This document shows, piece after piece, positions 58,946 to 64,000 of a stretch of DNA of 64,000 nt. Within the stretch, counting starts at the first letter, position 1. Every line of letters begins with the position of its first letter. The notes beneath the pieces are model-generated. The model saw only the letters and a list, made by a program, of their open reading frames with translations. It did no database searches and had not been told where the DNA came from. Source of the DNA: Chimonanthus salicifolius. Its lineage: Eukaryota; Streptophyta; Magnoliopsida; Laurales; Calycanthaceae. The position numbers were made by a program, and so were the translations under genes. The stretch is taken from positions 62,121,195-62,185,194 of the forward strand of contig CM023540.1 in the NCBI GenBank assembly GCA_013350335.1, given 5' to 3'.

Positions 58946-60035
58946 ACAAGAGCAACGAGCAAATCCAGAAGTGGAAGAGATATGGGCCAAGATGTCTAAT
59001 GGTGTGGTCATACCGGAATGGGAGCTACGACCAGGACAGGGTCTTGTATTCCGGGGAAGAATATATGTGCCAAAGAGCTGCAGAAAAGAGTTGTTGATTG
59101 AGGCACATCAAACCAAACTCTCCATACATCCGGGTAGCACCAAGATGTATCATGACCTGAAGAGGCATTACTGGTGGCACGGACTCAAAAGAGATGTTGT
59201 AGAATTTGTGGCACACTGCTTAACTTGTCAGTAGGTTAAGATGGAACACCAGAAGCCACCGGGGTTACTCAAACCCTTAGCGGCGCCGGAATGAAAATGG
59301 GAGCACATTTCCATGGACTTTGTAACGGGGTTGCCTAAGTCATCAAAGGGCAACGATGCAATATGGGTTGTGGTAGACAGATTGACCAAGTCGGCCCACT
59401 TTCTACCCATCAGGATGACAGATTCGTCTGAGACATTAGGTCGGCGGTATATCAAGGACATCATCAGACTACATGGTATTCCTCGGACAATCGTATCTGA
59501 CAAAGATGGCCGATTCACCGGTAGAGTGTGGCAGAGCATGCAGTCGGCCATGGGGACCGATCTACTGGCTAGCACAGCATTCCATCCACAGACTAATGGA
59601 CAGTCGGAAAGGACAATCCAAACACTGGAGGACATGTTGAGGGCGTGCATGCTAGACTTCAAGAGTGGATGGTAAGACCACTTGCCACTAGTGGAGTTCT
59701 CATATAACAACAACTATCAGGCAAGTCTTCAGATGGCTCCATTCGAGGCTTTGTATGGTAGACCATGTAGGTCACCAGTGTCCTGGACAGAGGCCGGTAA
59801 GCCTGCACTGATTGGACCCGAGTTAGTCGCAGAGACTACAGCACAAATATAGTTGATACGTCAGCACTTATTGACTGCACAAAATCAGGAAAAGAGCTAC
59901 GCTGACAAAATGAGGAGGTTTCTTGAATTTGAAGTGGGGGACATGGTATTCTTAAAGGTCTCGCCACGAAAGGGGCAAGATTTGGGAAGAAAGGAAAACT
60001 GTCGTCAAGATATGAGGGACCATTTTCCATCATAA
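58851..60035 (+). pseudogene. pol: D element integrase, broken
   Basis: 58851-59234 has the H2C2 zinc domain ([10 protein letters not shown]...CLTC) and ends at TAG 59232. A TGA follows at 59292. The core at 59313-59675 keeps [15 protein letters not shown] and GQSER (both Asp and the Glu). A TAA after DFKSGW (59673) is followed by the VEFSYNN and APFEALYGRPC segments that the A element lacks, and by another stop near 59850. 59853-60035 holds [18 protein letters not shown] and then shifts frame. Confidence 0.92.
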
Positions 60036-60040
60036 GAAGG

Positions 60041-60348
60041 ATGGGAGATGTAGCTTATCAGTTGGCACTTCCTTCACAATTGGCATCTCTACACAATGTG
60101 TTTCATGTGTCGATGCTGAGGAAGTACAATCCCGATCCGTCTCATGTTTTTAATGTGCAAGACATAGATGTACAAAGCGATGTCACTTACATCGAGAAGC
60201 CTGTCAGAATAATAGAGACTGAGAAAAGGGTGTTGCGGAATAGAGCGATTCAGTTCGTCAAGGTGGTATGGGATTGACATGGTGTAGAGGAAGCCACTTG
60301 GGAACTTGAATCGGAGATGAGAACAGCTCATCCTGAGTTGTTTATGTA
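60041..60348 (+). pseudogene. pol: D element integrase tail and chromodomain
   Basis: FHVSMLRKYNPDPSH, then the chromodomain VLRNRAIQFVKVVWD, a TGA in place of the next codon (60275-60277), then EEATWELESEM to HPELFM and the final stop at 60346. Apart from the nonsense codon it aligns without gaps with the A chromodomain. Confidence 0.9.
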
Positions 60349-60395
60349 ATTTATCTTGGAACCCTACTTCGTTCGATTTTCGGAACGAAAATTTC

Positions 60396-60410
60396 AAAAA
60401 AGGATTGTAT
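60396..60410 (+). promoter_or_regulatory. Polypurine tract, D element
   Basis: CAAAAAAGGA then TTGTAT directly before the 3' LTR, with ATTTTCGGAACGAAAATTTC at 60376-60395. Confidence 0.85.
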
Positions 60411-60908
60411 TGACTTTGCAATATATCAATATTTACGAAATTGCCATTGGAGTTATGAATTAAAAGGTTATGATCGTAGATGAGTAAGTTGTGGGGTCCA
60501 TTGTTCAATTAAGACTCAATGGCTATGAGTTTTGTGTTTGAAATAAAATAAAATAACTGAGTAATGTATGTTTAATTGGGTCAAGAATACTAGTTGGGTC
60601 AAAGTTTGTGAAATGGGTCAAAATGGCCAATTTGGACCCAATGGGTCGGGTTTGACTTGGTTGACCACCAAGTGAGTCCAAGCTTAATTAGCTTGGGATT
60701 GATGTGAGGTGGAAATGGAATCAAATATTTGAGTTGATTCAAATGAATTAAAAGAATTAAATTAAAAAGGTGAGTTGAGTTAAATATATGAGTTGAGTTG
60801 AATATGTGAGGTAAGTTAAATGAGTTGATGGAAAGTTGGGGAGGTGCACTTCACCAAAATTAGCTTAAGGTGGTTTACACGTTGGTTGCATGGGGACGGG
60901 GGCGGGGA

Positions 60909-60927
60909 GGGGGGGGGGGGGGGGGGG
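60909..60927 (+). repeat. G19 tract
   Basis: Located where the 5' LTR has only GGGGGCAGGGGG (about 54950), so it expanded after, or at, insertion. Same G-run tendency as at 25025. Confidence 0.9.
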
Positions 60928-61717
60928 TGGTGTTTACCTCATGCATGAAACGCCTAGTCAAGTAATAAATGGAGTTGCCGTTTTGGGAGTTAGATTTGGT
61001 GAGAGGTAGTATTTCAAATTCAAGGGTGATGCACGTTGGAATACATGGGAGTGTTATTTCATGCATGTAACTCCAAAGATGGAGAATGAATGGAGTTGCT
61101 ATTTTGTGGAGTTACAAAAGGGGTTTTGACATTTCAAATTCAAAATGCTAGTCTACACGTTGGAGGAGGGGGAAAGGTTTCATCTCAAGATGAAACCCCC
61201 ATGTGAGACGATAATGAGAGGAGAAGGAAAGGGGGAGGTTACACCAATGCAATCCATGGGAGACATTGGATGCTTGGGGAGTTTCATTTCATAGATGAAA
61301 CCCCCAAGTAACATAAAGGATTTTGGTTAATGGGTATGGGAGTTACACAAGGGCTTAATAAAAAACCCATACCTTGGCCGACCACCACATTTGGAGCAAA
61401 AGACTTGGATTTCCATCTCATACTCTCTTGGTTGTTTCTCTCCCTCAACACTCTCTTAGCCGACCAGCACCTTAAGGAAAAGAAGATCAATCACTTTGAG
61501 AATTCTATCTCATTTATTCTCTCTCAAGACCGGTTCTCCTCTCAAAGACCAAGAAGGATTTGGAGCATTGTTCTAAGTTTCTCTCCCAATCCATATCACC
61601 TGGCTGAATTATTCCAAGGGGTCTCCAAGCAAGATCAGTCTCAGCTAAAGGAGAAGGAAGGAAGGACTAAGGAGAGGATCAAAAAGAAGTGAAAGAACCG
61701 GAGGAGTCGCGGTTTTG

Positions 61718-62893
61718 GTAAGTGCTCAATAAACACTTGTTAAAAGGAATGATTAAGGGAACATGATCCGGCCATTGTATGGCCGAATCTATTAAGGGTT
61801 TAGATCAAGTATTATGCTATTTTAAAATGACAAAACATGGACCATAGGGTTCGGCCACTTTGGATGGCCGAACCCCATGAAAGGATGTGGTGATTTTTAT
61901 GGTTGTTAAGGGATAAAAAACCATACCATGTGATGAAGGTTTTAAAGGGTTTAAAGTGGAGATAAGTTTACTGTTTTGGAGCGGCTATGGCATGGCTGAA
62001 CCATGTTGATGTTATGGCTAAGTTGCTCATCAAAACCATGGACAAATATTGGAGGGTTTGCAACAAGAAAACCATAGGGTTCGGCTAAGTGTATGGCCGA
62101 ACCCCATGGACTGTTTTTATGGATTAATTAGGGTAAGATCATGGTTGGAAATTATGGATGATGATATGTTGTTGATTTAAGAATCACGTATGTTTGGACT
62201 TAGTATAAGTGAATAACCAACCATGATAGATGATGGAATATGGGATAAAAATCCATAGGGTGAGGTTCGGCCATACTGGTCATTTGGTGGACTTAGTGTT
62301 AATTTATATTATAAATGGAGATGGGTGAATGAAGGATTTAAGGGACCAAAAACTAAGTGGTGAGGTTCGGTCATGTTGTATGGCCGAACCCCACTAAGGT
62401 GGTTTGGTTATGGATTTTGGTTTTTAAAGTAAAATTAAACAAAGGGTTATGCTAGTGGCAAGATTGTAATAATGAATGAAATGATCAAAGGTGAAATGAT
62501 CAAAGATGAAATGACCAAAGAATTTGAAATATGGGCCAAAACCAAAGTGGTAAGGTTTGGCCATGTTGTATGGCCGAACCCTACCAAGGTTCATTTGGAA
62601 GATTAAGTTATTTGAATGATGTGTTGGGCTTAAGAATACAAAGAAGGGTTTAAAACAAGATTAAGTGAGGTTCGGCCATAGTGTATGGCCGAACCCCACA
62701 AAGTTACATTTGGTGGATTGGGGTTTGTTTATAAGTAAATTATATGGTTTTGGTTAAATAAAAAGAGAGACCAAAAGTTAAGTGGGTGAGGTTAGGCCAC
62801 GGGGTATGGCCGAACCCCACAAAGTGGTTTTTGGGACTTAGACTAAGTTTGAATTGATATGGACATATGTTTGACTTGCTGCCATATAAATAG
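61718..62893 (+). other. Putative LTR intron with hairpin array (D 3' LTR)
   Basis: GGAGTCGCGGTTTTG/GTAAGTGC donor at 61718, acceptor-like AAATAG at 62893, then GGTAACGGGAC. Hairpins with GGTTCGGCC..GGCCGAACC arms occur at about 61766, 61849, 62078, 62364, 62556, 62667 and 62789, plus a single arm at 62264. Several arms have one change. Confidence 0.45.
62885..62893 (+). promoter_or_regulatory. TATA-like box overlapping the acceptor-like site
   Basis: TATAAATAG is a perfect TATA match. The corresponding A sites read GTAATAAGG and the D-left site TTATAAGG, so the TATA quality varies. It competes with the splice-acceptor reading of the same position. Confidence 0.4.
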
Positions 62894-63141
62894 GGTAACG
62901 GGACTTCTTGAACAGAATAGAAGTCGTGAACGGGTGACGGTATAAAAGAACGGTCAATCTAAGTGACTTTGTGTAGGTTTCCTACCTTTTTGAACCACAC
63001 ATATATTTGATGTGTTATCGTAATTTTGATGTATTATGTGCTAAGTTATTATGTTTCAAAGTGATTTTGTATGTTAAGATGTATTTACAAATGGCATGGA
63101 CACATGACATCTCATGCATGGCATGGGGTGGTGATTATGGA

Positions 63142-63300
63142 AACCGGAGGCCACACTCCGTCGGAGTGTCCGAAAAACCACTGTGGGGTACCTTGATGAT
63201 AAGAATCCCATCAAGAGGAATCCGAAGGGCATACTCCGTCGGGGAGTCCGAAAGACCACTGTGGGGTACCTTGACGATGAGAATCCTGTCAAGAGGAAGC
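63142..63300 (+). repeat. 78-bp minisatellite, two copies (D 3' LTR)
   Basis: CATACTCCGTCGG/CACACTCCGTCGG blocks, each followed by CCACTGTGGGGTACCTTGA, GATGA or GATAA, GAATCC and TCAAGAGGAA. The unit combines elements of the A unit (CTCCGTCGG) and the D-left unit (CTTGATG/CATCAAG). Confidence 0.85.
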
Positions 63301-64000
63301 TATGTATATTTGTGATGGGTGGGACTTATTACATGTGCATTTCATACTTAGCATTGTTTTTATGAGATTTTGATGAACATGTATTATTCTATTATTTGCA
63401 TGTTTTGATACTAACCTTGTGGTAGCCTTAATCGGAAATACCTACTGGGCACGTTAATGTAACGCCCTATCTCTATCCTTAGTGGATGACGCAGGAAAGG
63501 GGAAGAATGAGGATCGTGAAGGAAACCAAGCCTAGAAGCTTGGGCTTTGAATGGACTTTTAATGGATTGACTTATGGACTTTTTATATGGACAATGTAAT
63601 TTGATAGTTAGATGTTGTCGGCATGTAATAATGTAGTTAACTAGTTACCATGGTTTGGTTTACTTTGGATGGTTTGGAATGAATGCTAATCTAAGGTTAT
63701 TTTAGTAATTTTGGAGAATATGATTATGTACTTTGCTATCTAAAGATGTAAAATGGAGTAGTCATAGGATCTATTATAACCCGCAGTTAGATTAAGATTA
63801 AGTTTATTCCGCAAGTCTTATTTGTACCATGTGTGGATCGATTCTTATGGACTTAGTCCATACGCACATGGGCTTGGTCAGTTAAGGGTCGGACTTTAGA
63901 AGTCCGAACTTAACTCGCATCGTGACGTCCCGCCCCGATCACTTGTTTATTATTATTAAAAAAAAAATTAAACTCTGATTATTAGAGTGAAAAGGGCAGG

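Larger units (their letters stand above)
54463..64000 (+). mobile_element. D element, Ty3/gypsy chromovirus, 3' end beyond the window
   Basis: 5' LTR 54463-55319 (internally deleted), leader, gag 55726, pol to 60348, 3' LTR from 60411 to at least 64000; by comparison about 9 bp is missing. It is inserted into the D2 LTR; the left target bases are CATTG (54458-54462). The pol order PR-RT-RH-INT-chromodomain is complete but carries many stops and frameshifts. Confidence 0.93.
60411..64000 (+). mobile_element. D element 3' LTR, truncated by the window end
   Basis: Starts TGACTTTGCAATATATC: compared with TGTAATGCCCCAGACTTTCC of the 5' LTR, 11 bp after TG are deleted. The remainder is full length: G19 tract 60909-60927, leader, putative intron 61718-62893, GGTTTCCTACC block near 62976, two-copy minisatellite 63142-63297, CTATCTCTATCC block, AAGCCTAGAAGCTT near 63526, 3' hairpin block 63879-63915. 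The last bases (AAAGGGCAGG) are within about 9 bp of the expected end. Confidence 0.92.

Overview
This window reads as heterochromatic, repeat-filled DNA from a large seed-plant genome. It is built almost entirely of nested Ty3/gypsy LTR retrotransposons. The plant assignment rests on initiator-tRNA-Met primer-binding sites (TGGTATCAGAGC), gag-pol with a C-terminal chromodomain (chromovirus, most like the Tekay/Del clade), 3-4.7 kb LTRs with TGTAA...TTACA ends, and deep nesting with solo LTRs. I see no host protein gene, tRNA, rRNA or CRISPR array, and the species cannot be named from this sequence.

Family labels used here: A = LTRs starting TGTAATAGCC/TGTAATAACC, about 4.1-4.3 kb; D = LTRs starting TGTAATACCCC/TGTAATGCCCC; B = LTRs of about 3.3 kb packed with ATCGAC/GTCGAT palindromes; C = about 2.6 kb LTRs with TGTTGA...TCAACA ends, a different, probably Athila/Tat-like group.

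Layout. 1-2479: degenerate internal DNA of a D element, with an integrase/chromodomain remnant. 2480-11331: its 3' LTR, split by a solo A LTR (2942-7032). 11332-13706: 5'-truncated C LTR. 13729-42101: a minus-strand B element with LTRs at 13729-17046 and 21756-23501 plus 40835-42101, and decayed gag-pol between. Its 5' LTR is split by a minus-strand A/D-type solo LTR (23502-25403 plus 38743-40834). That LTR is itself split by a plus-strand, full-length, young A element (25404-38737, TSD CAACA). 42102-42482: pol tail of a second B internal region sharing the same LTR (LTR-INT-LTR-INT tandem). 42483-52229: another minus-strand B LTR, interrupted by a C solo LTR (42974-45608) and an A solo LTR (47234-51526, TSD ATATC). 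52230-54462: minus-strand D LTR. 54463-64000: plus-strand D element inserted in it; its 3' LTR runs off the window.

All coding regions are retroelement gag/pol. The best preserved is a 725-codon RT-RNase H-integrase frame at 31801-33978. Every element carries frameshifts, stops or deletions, so none looks autonomous.

The most unusual observation is in the LTRs. A and D LTRs carry a purine-rich leader ending in a conserved GT(A/T)AG(T) donor-like site, then 1.2-1.8 kb holding all intact GGTTCGGCCAT/ATGGCCGAACC hairpins, then a conserved AG followed by GTA(A/T)CGGG. The D LTR at 52230-54462 lacks exactly that segment, joined at the predicted GT and AG. This suggests an LTR-borne intron and a copy reverse-transcribed from spliced RNA; the alternative is a microhomology deletion. 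B LTRs place a different palindrome array in the corresponding region.
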